A stretch of DNA of 64,000 bases, taken from the NCBI GenBank assembly GCA_003254885.1, contig QANT01008395.1:1-64000 (forward strand), given 5' to 3'. A model generated the notes under the pieces. The model had not been told where the DNA came from. It did no database searches and saw nothing but the letters and a program-made list of their open reading frames with translations. Of this stretch, positions 35,257 through 46,580 are shown piece after piece; the stretch's first letter is position 1; each line of letters opens with the position of its first letter. This DNA comes from Purshia tridentata (taxonomy: Eukaryota; Streptophyta; Magnoliopsida; Rosales; Rosaceae). The translations under genes were made by a program, and so were the position numbers.

Positions 35257-36965
35257 TAGGCTCACTCGGCTGTCAGTGTTTGATGATGTGCTTCTGGTCT
35301 GGAATCGGGACCGGTACTTATAGAGATAGCGTTTTGGCGCGAGTTGAGCTGGCGAACACACGTGTGGACCAGAGGAGGTCGCACGTGTGGGCCAGTAGTG
35401 CTTGGTGAGTTGCATGCGAGAGCAGTAGAGTGCAGAGGCCTGAGGAACATTAAGATCAAGATGAGAGATAGTAGTGGATCATCATGCTTTTCGGGTGTAC
35501 TTTTCCCTATTATTATTTGTTTGTTTACTAGAAAACATTATATTTTGCTAATTATACTCTGTTTTATTTTTATGCAAAGGATTTGTATATTCGGACAGTT
35601 CACATTTCTGACCCGACAAAGTATGGTTTGCTCACGTAATCACTTTTTTATTATTATATGATTTAACCATCCGACTTCTTTTGACCAAAAAGATACATTG
35701 AACTCTCAACTCTGTAATTATTTTCACAAAAATATAATAAAAATACAATTTATATGATTGCAATTTGGTGAAACCAGATATAAATTTTTGTTTTGTCAGA
35801 CAACAACTTTCATAAAAGCACAAAACAGGCCCAAAGCTACAAACCTGAGAGCCCAACAGAAATTAATTTTAATAAAATGTTCCACTATTTTTTAAACTTG
35901 AGACCTTTTATAACATTAGGTTCATTAGGAAGTAAGTATCACAGGACTATAAATTAGTTTGATAAAGCTCCGCTCTAAATATAAGAACATACTATATATT
36001 TTTTGTTTAAGTATACCATCAAAATTTATGGTCGTTTTACATTGCCACTAAAGAAAATAAAGTTAAACTATGTTCTCACTTTTAATTTAAAATTTGTTTA
36101 ATGTAAGACCTCAACCTAACTCTGCTAAGATTTCAATTTTTCCAGGATGACTTTCGAATTCAACAAATTGCAAACTTTCATTTGTCCTAATTATTTGGAA
36201 ACTAGAGAGAAAAAGGCCAAAGATTAAAATGGCTCCTTATTAAGAATACGGGCAAGAATTTTGTTGGACAAATCGGGAACCTATTTTGGAAATTTCCAAG
36301 CACATAGACTCATAGTACATCCTTCTCTCAGATTTCCGAGCAACCAAACAGAAATTTTTTGTTTGAATGAAAATGAACCAAGAAACGAAAGCAGTAGGAA
36401 GCACCATTCAGACAACACGATCAGAATGAAAAGCCAGCTAATGAAGGTGCAAGGAAGCTCCACCTGTCTACGGCCTTATAACTCGTACTGTGGCTTTTCA
36501 GAAATCAGAAGTCCTTTCATGGATCTCAAGAGCTAAAATCAAAGGACATTTTTGTAATTATACTCCCTTAAGGTTTTCAAGTGAGGCCCTGAGGACCTCT
36601 TGCTTAGCCATTGGATCAAATTTGAACAGTAATGTGGTATCTCGATCGTTCATATCTGATCTGACGGCTGAGAAACAAGCCCACCTCATTAGAGAACAAC
36701 TCTACAAGCAAGCTTTAAATTAACTGAAACTCCAGCATAAAATGCATTAAAAATCTAAAAAGAACTATTTCTGGGGTTAAGTTGTGCCAGAGAACAAAAG
36801 TCTAGTTATGAATATTTTCTCAAGAATATTTCCAACTGCAAGACCTAAGGTCGATTTATATGGCAGGAAATCATTCCCATATCATATGCCTCAAAAAAGG
36901 CACGATGATAACATTTGAACTACTTCTATCCTAAGTTACAACTCTCTCTCTCTCTCAATTTTATT
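35257..36965. other. intergenic DNA between hydrolase and TCX genes
   Basis: 35257 to about 35460 is the probable hydrolase promoter, GC-richer, with CACGTGTGG and GCACGTGTGGG G-box-like ACGTG cores at about 35358-35391. The remainder is AT-rich with the TCX 3' flank at the right end. Frames here are short and unrecognised. A (CT)n run lies at about 36943-36957. Confidence 0.5.
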
Positions 36966-39900
36966 CTATTGCCCAGTATTATTTTTCAATGGGCAATGAG
37001 ACAGACCATTCTCACCAGAAGTGACTTTTGTTACCGACTGAGGCATTTTACCATTTTCTGAAGGAGGAGATTTTGCAATGCCATTGCTGTACGCCTCTTT
37101 CTGGCCCCTGGGTTCAGTGCTAGTTTCTGCGGTTCCACCCTCTGCAGATTCCTTTTGGCTTTCCCTCTCCCTTTTGGCTAAGGGAGAACACATTGTTTCT
37201 GCAAGGTGAAAAGACAAAGTACTCATTCTCATTAGGTTAGTTAGACAGATGGATGACATACAAAGTTCATCAAAACTCACAAAATATAACATTTTCGGTC
37301 CCTTTTAGGTCACAAAATAGAACATTCTCATTAGGTTAGTTAAACTAGATTTGGTGTTGATGTAGGGAATATGAAATAATCAAAAACCTTTTATATCAGT
37401 GAGTAAGAAAAAAGATTCACTCTAGAACTAGCCTACAAACTATGGTAACAGAAGACATGATCATCCAAGTTATCACAATTCCCTGAATAGGTAGAATAAT
37501 ATACAATAATTTATATAATCATAAAGCCAGCTGATCCACCTTATAGAGTGTCCTCATATGGAAAACTTTTTATGTGGGGTATCAAGTTCTCAACAACATT
37601 CACAATACACATGGACATTTCACGCGGGATGATTCTTTTGCAACCAAGAGAACCCCCTAGACAATGTTCTCAACAATTATTAGTTTAGATTCTTTAGAAT
37701 ATGAACTTGAAGAAGCTGACCTTTTATGCTCCCACAGGTAATAAGATGGTTGAGGAAATCCCTGAACCCGGTCAGGACAAGCTTTTCCTGCTCTGCATAA
37801 ACTTCTGTGCAACCTATCTCCTGAGATGACTTCTGAGTCATGCTTTGACTATTGGTTGCTTCACTATTTGGCAACCCAAACATTTTATCTTGTTCATCAC
37901 ACATCAGGGCAAGTGTTCCGGGGGACATTGGTCTACTAATTGGCACATCACCTCCATCTGCTTGGTTCACTCCCAAATGATCATCATGCGCAGCAGCATT
38001 TTGGATATCATTCTCCTTTTTACATTCTTTCTCCTCTTGAGTGGATGAACCACTACTAGTTTTATCAACCAACTCTTTTTGCCTATTTTCTGTACATGTT
38101 TTATTAGAAAAGTCAAAACCAAATCGCATATTTAAAAGACAAAAATGGAAAATATCTAACTCCTGCTATACGTATTGATTTGGCTACTTGCCAAATGGTA
38201 ATATTCCACTACAGGAAAATCAAGTTGAAATCATATATCTATTAATTAACTTGAAAGAAATGAAAATCGAAGTGACAAGGCACAATGAAAATACAAGAGA
38301 AGAAATATACACTTGATTTTGGTCAATAACCATGAGTTACTCATTAGGCCCTTTAGATACAGCCTCTTAATGTTATTTCCTTTTCAAAACTATTATAAGG
38401 AAGTTCTAGTTGGGCAAAATATAGAATTCCACGCCTTAAAAATAATAGCCATTTCAGTCAACTAATCAGCTAAAAATTTCTCACTTTGACGGCCCAATAG
38501 TAAATCCATCTACTTCAAAGGTCCATAGGGTTCAAGCCTACAATGTCTCTTAATTTGCCTTAAATAAAGAAAAAAATAGCTACGGACTTTAAAGGTGAAA
38601 TAAGATGCAAAGATATCAGGAAGAAAACCAAAACCTGCAAGTGCCTTTGCAGCTTCTCCTGAAACTGCAACCAGACGTGAGCACAGATCCTTTATGTTCT
38701 TTGATTGGATAATATCTGCCAATGGAGATCTTCAGCCATGAAAAGTGATGATTATTATATTTCAAAAGAAAAATAGAGCAATGGTCTATATTAAAAATGT
38801 TTAGAAAATTTATGCACCTGTATGTGGACTTTGAAGATCTTGATAGTGCTGGTGCTGCACTAACAGTGCGAACAGCAGGAACAGATAACAGAGAAGAAGA
38901 GGCCATACGAGGTCTTAAATGATTCTCCTGATTAAAGTCACAATTAAAAACAAAAAACAAAAAAAAAGTTAATAGGAAGCCAGTTGGCGAAAGAAATAGA
39001 GAAAATGGAAATGGAAAGGAAGAAATAATAATGTATAGAATCCTAATTTTAATCTTAGAAGGATTTGCCATATCCAATAAATCTGTCTGTAGAATAATGA
39101 TCATGAAGAGCATTAGCATAGCCTTTCATGAGCTGGAAAAGAATGTGAATTTACGGTCATTCAAGTAATAATTGGCAAATTGGCAATGCATGAATCTTTG
39201 AAGCCTGACAAGAAGAACTTATCAAACTATTCACAACAATGTCAAAACTGAAAATTATTTGTCAAAGTAATCTAAGAAAAATCTACCTTTTGAGGATGTG
39301 TAATCAGGTGAATGGGTTGACCTTTGGCTCCAACTCCAAAAAAGAGTTCATAACTCTTTCTTTTTCTGGACACCACAGGGGTCCCATAGCCAGAGGATCC
39401 AATGGCCCCACTAATGGCTGCATTAGCCTGTTGCATGTAGGCCATGGTATTTTGGTCTTCATGAAAGAGAGCCCTTCTTTCTTCACTACCTTCAAAGTTC
39501 TTGCAGTCCATGCATTTACAATTTTCAGAGCATAGAATATTGGCTTGGAAGCATTCACAATACTTCTTGAGGCACCCTGATTTCTTGCAATGACATCCTT
39601 TGTTGTGCTTTCCAGTTGCTTGAATTTCCCCAGCATCTTCCTGAATTTGTTCTAAGAAATTATTAATCCATGCTGAGCTTTCAAAAGACAATATGCATGA
39701 CTTTGAAAAATAAATGATTCTACTAAAATTATTAAACACATTACACTTGCAACTCCTTGATCCTGCTTCTCTCTATGCAGTGACACAAGGCATTGCTTTG
39801 TTAACTAGTTTGATACTAGGATGCATAAGCATAAGAATTTAGTTAAAGTCAATGCAAGGGCACTGATCAAGCTATAAATGAGTGAGATTACATACTCTAC

Positions 39901-41960
39901 CATCACGAGAATCATGTGGGCTGCTAGCAATCTTTGGTCTGAATGCATGTGGGTTGCGCTCTAATGTTGCTCCAACTGCCTCCTGCCTAGCAGCTTCATG
40001 GTCTGCATTATTGTGGCAATTTGAGCAGTTGCAACCTTCACAATAAATTCCAGCTGCAAAGCACTCGCAGTACCTAAAAAAGGATCAAATTTTCAGTCTA
40101 GGAAGTAAACAGAATGTGCAGAACAGATGGATGTGCCACATACATAGGCATAATCTTTTAAAATTAAAATACTAAAAAAGATATTAACACTTTTAATTCT
40201 ATAGTAACAGAAACTGGATTTTTTTTTAAGGACACTCCAAGCTGAGTGGATTTATCAACTTAAATCTTTAATTCAACAAATTATTGTGTTCCCATATACA
40301 TCAAGGAAAAGATCGTACGAAGGTCTAGAGGTGTTCCAATATACATCTAAAGAGAATTCACATTCATGTTCTCAAGTTTACATGAGTAAATGAAACAAGC
40401 ATTGACAAAATCTGTTTGTTTACATGTCAATGGACCACATAAAACTGTATCATGAGGAAGAGAAGATATGTAAACCTTCAAGGGAGAAAAAACCAAAAAT
40501 ATGTGAGAGAGAGAGAGAGAGAGAGAGTAGGAAGAGCACTGATGTGATTCATCACATTCAAGCATTAAGACATATTCCGCGAATGAAAACACAAAGTTAT
40601 ATTTGTATACTCTTTCCAGAAGGGAAATTTGTTATCCCATCATAAAGCATTTTGACATTTATCCCTCATAAAAGATAATAGAAAGTCTATGTGAAATTAT
40701 TACAATGAATTTCAAGTTTTTACTCGGTAACAGAATCAACAAGAAATGCAATGGTGAGCTGAAGTCTACAGGACCAGAAATGTAAATATCTGCAATATGT
40801 CTCTCACTCTCCAGATGTGAAGTTAGATCATCCACAAGAGGAGATTAGTTATCTAACTCCAGATTAATAAGATCCCCAAAAATCCACAAATGGAGCATTC
40901 TTCGTGCTAAAAGTTATAAAGAGGAGCAGATGTCCTTACAACTTCAGGCACCGAGAGTTTTTACAGTTACATTGCTTTTGCTTCTTTGGAGTACCATCTT
41001 TTCCTTCACCGCGTACGCGTGATATGGGAGACTGTGATATTGGAGACTCTTGTTTGCTGAAGACAAATACATGCATGCAAAGGTCAAGAAGAATATAATA
41101 CAATAAATTATCATAATAAAGGGGATTAAAACATATGTTTATTGAAAAAGAAAATGTGAACAAGCTTGAGAATTAAATCAAATAAGCCTAACATCATATA
41201 GAATGCCAAAATCAGAGCCTACCTATAATTAGGAAAGCTGAAATTTATGTTTGAAATAAATTTTTATTGATGTGCATGAGCATGACTAGTACAAGCATAT
41301 CCAAACATTATAAACAAGTTTACTCATAAATGTACAGTACATACTCCCTTAGCAACCACATTCAAACATACCGTACCTATTTTGCACTGGTTTCCTAGTT
41401 CCTACCACAAGAACATAAAGTTTAGCTCCACATCAAAGCCTATTAACTATTTCAATAACAGAATTCAACACCTAAATTGAAATTCCATGAAATTTCTATC
41501 GATATGATAAATAGTCCAAGAATAATTACCCCGCCGATAGCGGAATCTTGTACACCGGGTGCGGAACACGACCGTTCGCCGGCGACACCACACTCGGTGG
41601 CGGCATTGCCTGAAATTGTGGAATTGCCAGCTGCGCTGGTAATTGTTGCGGCGACTGCAACTGCGACTGTGCAGGTGAGTTCTGTGACTGCTGCGCCTGT
41701 GGCTGTGACTGTAGCTGAGCATGTGCTCTCGAGTGCTCCGACAGCACCGCATTCGCCGCCGCCATCAACGTCTTATTCGCCGACACTATCGCACTCGCCG
41801 CCGCCAACGACGACGTCTTATTCGCCGTCACTATCGCACTCGCCGCCGCCAACGACGACGTCTTATTCGCCGTCGCTATTGCACTCGCCACCGCAGTAAA
41901 ATCGAGTTGTCTCGCCAATTTCTTCGGCGCGATATCGGAAACCGTTTCGCTCTGCTCCAT
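36966..41960 (-). CDS. TCX: TSO1-like CXC-domain protein (TCX / tesmin-like)
   Basis: DNA-binding CXC (CRC) protein of the LIN54 type, which in plants sits in DREAM-type repressor complexes acting on cell-cycle and methylation genes. Eight exons on the minus strand: 41960-41530, 41056-40940, 40073-39896, 39640-39287, 38927-38818, 38729-38635, 38089-37721, 37198-36966. They join in phase to 628 residues. The N-terminus has an Ala-rich repeated segment (about 20-66) and Gln/Pro-rich sequence. CXC motif 1 is at about 169-210 ([20 protein letters not shown]). The linker has the family [13 protein letters not shown] motif 2 is at about 253-293 ([20 protein letters not shown]). All zinc-binding cysteines appear present. 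The tail is acidic and polar. It is closest in type to Arabidopsis TCX5/6/7. The Met at 41960 was chosen as the first ATG in the frame. Confidence 0.94.
40505..40528. repeat. (GA)n microsatellite
   Basis: About twelve GA units in intron 2 of the TCX gene, between its exons at 40940-41056 and 39896-40073. Confidence 0.95.
41757..41895 (-). repeat. 45-bp coding tandem repeat in TCX exon 1
   Basis: Three copies of a 45-bp unit, read on the coding strand as [15 protein letters not shown]-like peptides (first [15 protein letters not shown], last [14 protein letters not shown]). The array is in frame, so copy number changes would alter length by 15 residues without breaking the gene. The plus strand reads as an Arg-rich or Ser/Pro-rich shadow. 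Confidence 0.9.
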
Positions 41961-42749
41961 TAATCTCAAAATTCAAGCAGTATCACACACAATTGGCCAC
42001 CTCCCAATTCACATTCGATTTCCCAAACAAAATGCTCAAAATGAAATAACAATTACATAATATACACATTATCAACGACGAAACGGAGACATTTCTGAGC
42101 TCAAGTCGACGTCACTGGAAACCACCCCGAACCGACGGTGATTTGGCGACGATTTCCGATACCGAAAAATCAACCATAATATTAACAATATGTATGAGAA
42201 AATATCGGAAATGCTTAATTTGAAGCTACTGCAAATCCCGTATCCGATCAAAGAGTGTAAGAGACTGAACGGAATCGGAGATTCGGAAGATTAGGGAAGA
42301 TAGGGCCACCTCGCTTAGGCTATCAGTCTTTTTCTCTTTTCTCTCCCTCTCGATGTTTTTTTGAAATTGAATTTCCTAAATAATGGATGGCGAGATGGTC
42401 GCATTTGGCGATCCGATGGACCAGATTAAAAGTGGGTTTAACGGTTGGGATTGTGTAGAAGAGTGGGGAGTTGTTGGTGGCCGTTGGATGGTGAGGGGCC
42501 TAGGTTTTCTTCTGGGAAAGCGATGCGAGTGGAATTTGGCGCTAAGTAGAGTCCGGAAAGCGTCGAGGCTCAGCGTGGGATGTACACGTGTAAGGGTAGC
42601 ATTGAGTGACTTGACCTAGGAAACGATGGACGGCTGAAATTTAAAACTGTGAAGACTAAGAAAAGTACGCGGAAAATGAATTTGAATAACGGATTTTCCC
42701 CGTCGGTGTCGTTATCTACTAAATTAGCTCTTTATTCCTTTTTTCATTG
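41961..42749 (-). promoter_or_regulatory. promoter/leader of the TCX gene
   Basis: The first 380 bases upstream of the start codon are GC-balanced, with a CTCTTTTCTCTCCCTCTCG stretch at about 42333-42352 that could be leader or promoter on the minus strand. E2F-like TTTGGCGA (42402-42409) and TTTGGCGC (42535-42542) words are present. E2F sites would suit a cell-cycle gene, but these are short matches only. Confidence 0.4.
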
Positions 42750-43228
42750 GGGCCGGTTGGTCAAGGATGGATTTGAGAATTTATATCATTTCTGATTTTA
42801 GGAAAAAGAGAATGGAATAATTTCCATTACAGTATTTGAAAATTTCAAGAATTATAATCAAATTTTTTATTTTTTTTACATTTCCATATTTAGTCCATAC
42901 AATAATAGCAATAAAAATTTGTACAGTTTTTCAATAATTCCCATATTTATCATATAATTATCTAATATTTATACGAAGAGATTTTTAGGACAAGTAGAAA
43001 TTTCAATTTATAATAATGGTAGCTTTGTCATAAAAAATGTAATAAAAGATTTCTCATGAAAGTTGAATTGCATACTTCAGGGACTGAAAGGTATCATATA
43101 CCCCACTTATATTGGTATTTGAAACTCATATGGATGGTAACAGATTTTCACTAATGTACATACATAACATTGAAATAGGATCTAATACCCATACTCAAGC
43201 TCTAAAAAAGTAAACCAAACAGGCCTAA
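42750..43228. mobile_element. possible degenerate TIR element
   Basis: The left edge GGGGCCGGTTGGTCAAGG and the right edge AAACCAAACAGGCCTAAAA are imperfect inverted repeats of the same GGCC-GTTTGG type as the element at 19020-19506. The inside is AT-rich and non-coding. No target duplication was identified. Confidence 0.35.
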
Positions 43229-45527
43229 AAGTGAACAAAGATAATATAATTTTCTTTTCACATTTTTCTTTTCTTTTTCATTTCTTGTTTAAGACTACAC
43301 ATAACTACATAAGTAGAGAAACAAAATGGTGAAAATACCTTGTTGACTAATCAAATAAATGGTTATTTTCCATCAAATAAGAAATGATTGGTTATTTGAT
43401 AAAAGTAGATCCTATACTACTGTATAAAAAAATATATTTTAGGGTTATTAATTACTATCATTAACTTTTAATTATCAATTTATATGTTATATGATATGAG
43501 AATTACTTATTTGTTAATTATAACGGGACCAATATATGAATAAATGAAATATTGTTGGATGAGTTGCGATCTAAAACCTTAAGATATCGATCACACATGG
43601 CTTTATCTGCAATAATATATCATCATACGAACGTATTTTTAATTTTCATTTAAAGTTTGATGCATGTTGATTGACTAATAATGACTAGATAAATGTTAAC
43701 TTCATTGACTAGCTGATATTGAAGTCGTTTAAAGATCACCGTATAGATTTTATCCGCAGTGATGTTTGTAATGTGACAAGTTACAACTAATTAATGTGAA
43801 ATATATAAGACATGATCGACAACGTACTTGTTATAATTTGATAAGGTCTAAAGCGAACCTATATATCGACAAATTAATTTTTAAAACCATTTGGTTGAAC
43901 TAATATATAGTTCGTATATCTAATATTACTCAAATAATAAATTTGGACAATATTACTCAAATTAAAGATATAGAAGAATACAATTATCTAGTCTATATTT
44001 CAAATATTTAGTTGCCTTATCCGCCATCTCCACCAAAACTGGTCCACTGGTACCACCGACAGATGTCAGCTTTACAGTACTGAAACCATGCATCACCAAA
44101 TAAATGTGCAAATCAAATGCAAATTCTAAAGCCATTATATTATTAATCGATGTCGCACGTGAATGCCACCAGCAATTTAACTCACAGTCGTCAAAATCTA
44201 CAGCCATGCAATAAGCTAGCACAACCCAATTCTCAAACTCTCAATTATATTTCATATGCTTTCTTATAATTAAGATTCGTGTACTTATATGAGGCTTATA
44301 TATATAAATAAGTAAAAGGTCCCGTTAATTAAGCATTAATTTGGAGGTCTTAGTTAATTAAAAGGTAGAATGAAGTAGCTAGTTCAGTTGAATCAACCGG
44401 ATATATATACCAGGAATAATATATATACCACTAAAATTAATTAATCTAGGATGGCGGCGAAGGGATGTTAATTTATCGATTGAATTAAGTTTCAGCCAAA
44501 CTATATATACCACTAAGATTAATTAAACTAGGATGGCGGCGAAGAAAATGTTTATTTATCGATTGAATTAAGTTTCCGCCAAACTCCAATTTCTTTAATT
44601 ATTAGAATGAGTCAATAAAATGAGGTGGACATGTTGGCCTAGAGTTCGTTCTCTGATCACCGACAAAGACATCCATGGCCTTGCTCTGTCTTGTATAAAA
44701 GGTAATCGATCGATCTTGACGGGTGCAAAGTGATCGAAGATTGATGTCCAAACTATATCTGTCGGGTCCAAATTATGAAATAAATTATCATTTAAATGAA
44801 TAATATATGAAATAATTAAATACTGATATATTATTTGAGATTTAATTTTAAAATTTACATTTAAGCACTAAAAAATAAAATTATATGATAATTTACATAA
44901 TATTCAATTTATATATTGAACACTAAAAAATAAAAAATAAAATATTATATACGATAAATTAATTATAACTCGTAAAGTAATATAAAATGTAGTAAGTAAA
45001 TCATTATTGATATTTAAGATATCTAACACTCCTCTCTTAGATCTTTGTTGCTCATCACTCTCTCTTCTTACCAAATTTCCATGACCTTTTCATTTTACAT
45101 CCTCATTATGTTTTTTGGTAATTTCTTTTAGAGGCTTTTAGATTTTAGTCCTTCAATAAGATTATCTAATGTGGAATATATACGCTGACATGGACATAGG
45201 ATCAAAGGACTAAATTCAATTTTTGATCTTACATCAGGTGTTAATCTAAACTTGAACTTATCAAAGGATTAAAATCTAGTTTTCTGTTTCTTTTAAACGT
45301 GAAAAATAAAAGAAAATAGCAGCCCAACTTAGCCAATGGAGAAAACTGGCCGGCCAACTACTCAGGGGGGTCTAATCACTGATGACTGTATTATTATTCA
45401 GAGATATATACAAGTCGATCTCAATGACGTACGTACTACTCCACAGCTTTTTTATAAGTTTGAAGCTGAATGGACATGCATCAAAACCTGAATGGCTGAA
45501 TGTGAAGAGGTTAGTAATTAATTAATT
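43229..45527. other. gene-poor AT-rich DNA
   Basis: No supportable gene. A minus-strand frame at 43962-44222 (86 codons, ending in KLTSVGGTSGPVLVEMADKA and onward) looks somewhat protein-like, but no family was recognised and no exon partners were found. Confidence 0.45.
44419..44585. repeat. two tandem copies of an 83-bp unit
   Basis: Copy 1 is 44419-44501 and copy 2 is 44502-44585. Both contain TATATACCACTAA, then CTAGGATGGCGGCGAAG, then TTATCGATTGAATTAAGTTT and GCCAAAC. There are about half a dozen differences between them. Confidence 0.88.
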
Positions 45528-46580
45528 AGAAATTAAGGATATCCATCAAACACTTTATGTGGAGAGCTATCTCTAATGCTGTTGCCACTAATTGGTGTTT
45601 GTTTAAAAGAAAGATAGTTAGTCAGTCTCTCTGTCTAATTTGAGGTGAACATCCAGAGACCATTGAGCATGTTCTATTTTTTGTCCTTGGTTAGATCCAG
45701 TGTGGTTTGAATGCTTGGGGTACAGAGTAGAGAAATCTCAAGTTACTTTCCTTGATAGCTGGCTTCTTCAAGTGCTCAAGTCTGCAGGACCAGATTCGAA
45801 TTACCTCTTATCTTGCATTTGTTTTATTTGCCGGACCATTTGGAAGAGTAGATGTTCCAAGGCATTTGTCCAAATCCTTTTCTGCAGTCCCAATCTACTT
45901 CTGGTGTGGTTCATCCTTCTAGGCCTTCCTCTCCAATTGATATTTCTTTATGGCACCCCCCTGTTGCTCGTAAAGTCAAGGTTAATGTGGATGCAGGTTG
46001 GTATCAGAAATCTCATGAGGTATTGGGGTGGTGATTAGAGACAGTAATGGAAGACCTTCTTGCTGGTGACGCTACAAGGTGTGTTGCTTCTTCTATGGAT
46101 TTGGTTGAGGCTATGGCATTTAAAGCTGGTCTACTTTGTGCAAAGGAAAATAGTTTTAATGAGATTGAGGTATTGAATCTGATTCTCAGATTGTCGTTTC
46201 AGCTGTGCAGAAGCTTTCAAAGCTAGTTCCATGGGAGCTTTACCCTTTGTTGAATGAAATTTGGAACCATTCTGCAAATTTTTCATCTGTGACTTGGAAG
46301 TGGGTAAGTCGAGAAGCTAACCGAGCCGCGGATGAGGAGGATGTGCCTTTTGGATTGGGTCTCTGTACCCCCATCCTCTCTCTGGGGTGTGTTGGTAGCG
46401 GATGGGCTTCAATTAGATTAGCTTTGAGTTTTCTGGTTTTTTTATCACTGCAGACTGTTTAGTTTGCTGGTGTTTTGTCAGTTTTTGTTTGCTTTGGTTG
46501 TTTAGTAGTTTGCTGTTCTTTGCTTTGCATTCCTGTTATTTGCCTTTCGGCTTGTTTAATGAGAAATTAAGGATATCCAT
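45528..46580 (+). mobile_element. 5'-truncated LINE (non-LTR retrotransposon) with 19-bp target duplication
   Basis: The 19-mer AGAAATTAAGGATATCCAT flanks the insert exactly (45528-45546 and 46562-46580), leaving about 1,015 bp of element. Inside, on the plus strand, is the 3' end of a LINE ORF2. It has a zf-RVT-like region near 45560-45710 (NAVATNWCLFKRKIVSQSLC-like, ETIEHVLFF) and an RNase H-like domain at about 45950-46350 (WHPPVARKVKVNVDAGW; SQIVVSAVQKL; WVSREANRAAD). The frame changes several times and there are stops, so it is dead. It ends TTGTTTAATG without a poly(A) tail, as in several plant LINEs. The reverse transcriptase core is missing, consistent with 5' truncation on insertion. 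Confidence 0.9.

Noticed and set aside
41465-41963. Arg/Ser- and Pro-rich frames around TCX exon 1 (plus strand and a second minus frame)
   Set aside because: They arise from the 45-bp repeat and GC-rich coding DNA of the true frame.
43962-44222. Minus-strand 86-codon frame with protein-like C-terminal part
   Set aside because: No family recognised, no splice partners, in a gene-poor region; too weak to call.
45547-46561. LTR retroelement as an explanation for the RNase H-like sequence
   Set aside because: No LTRs, no PBS, no integrase; the long target duplication and zf-RVT/RNase H order fit a LINE.
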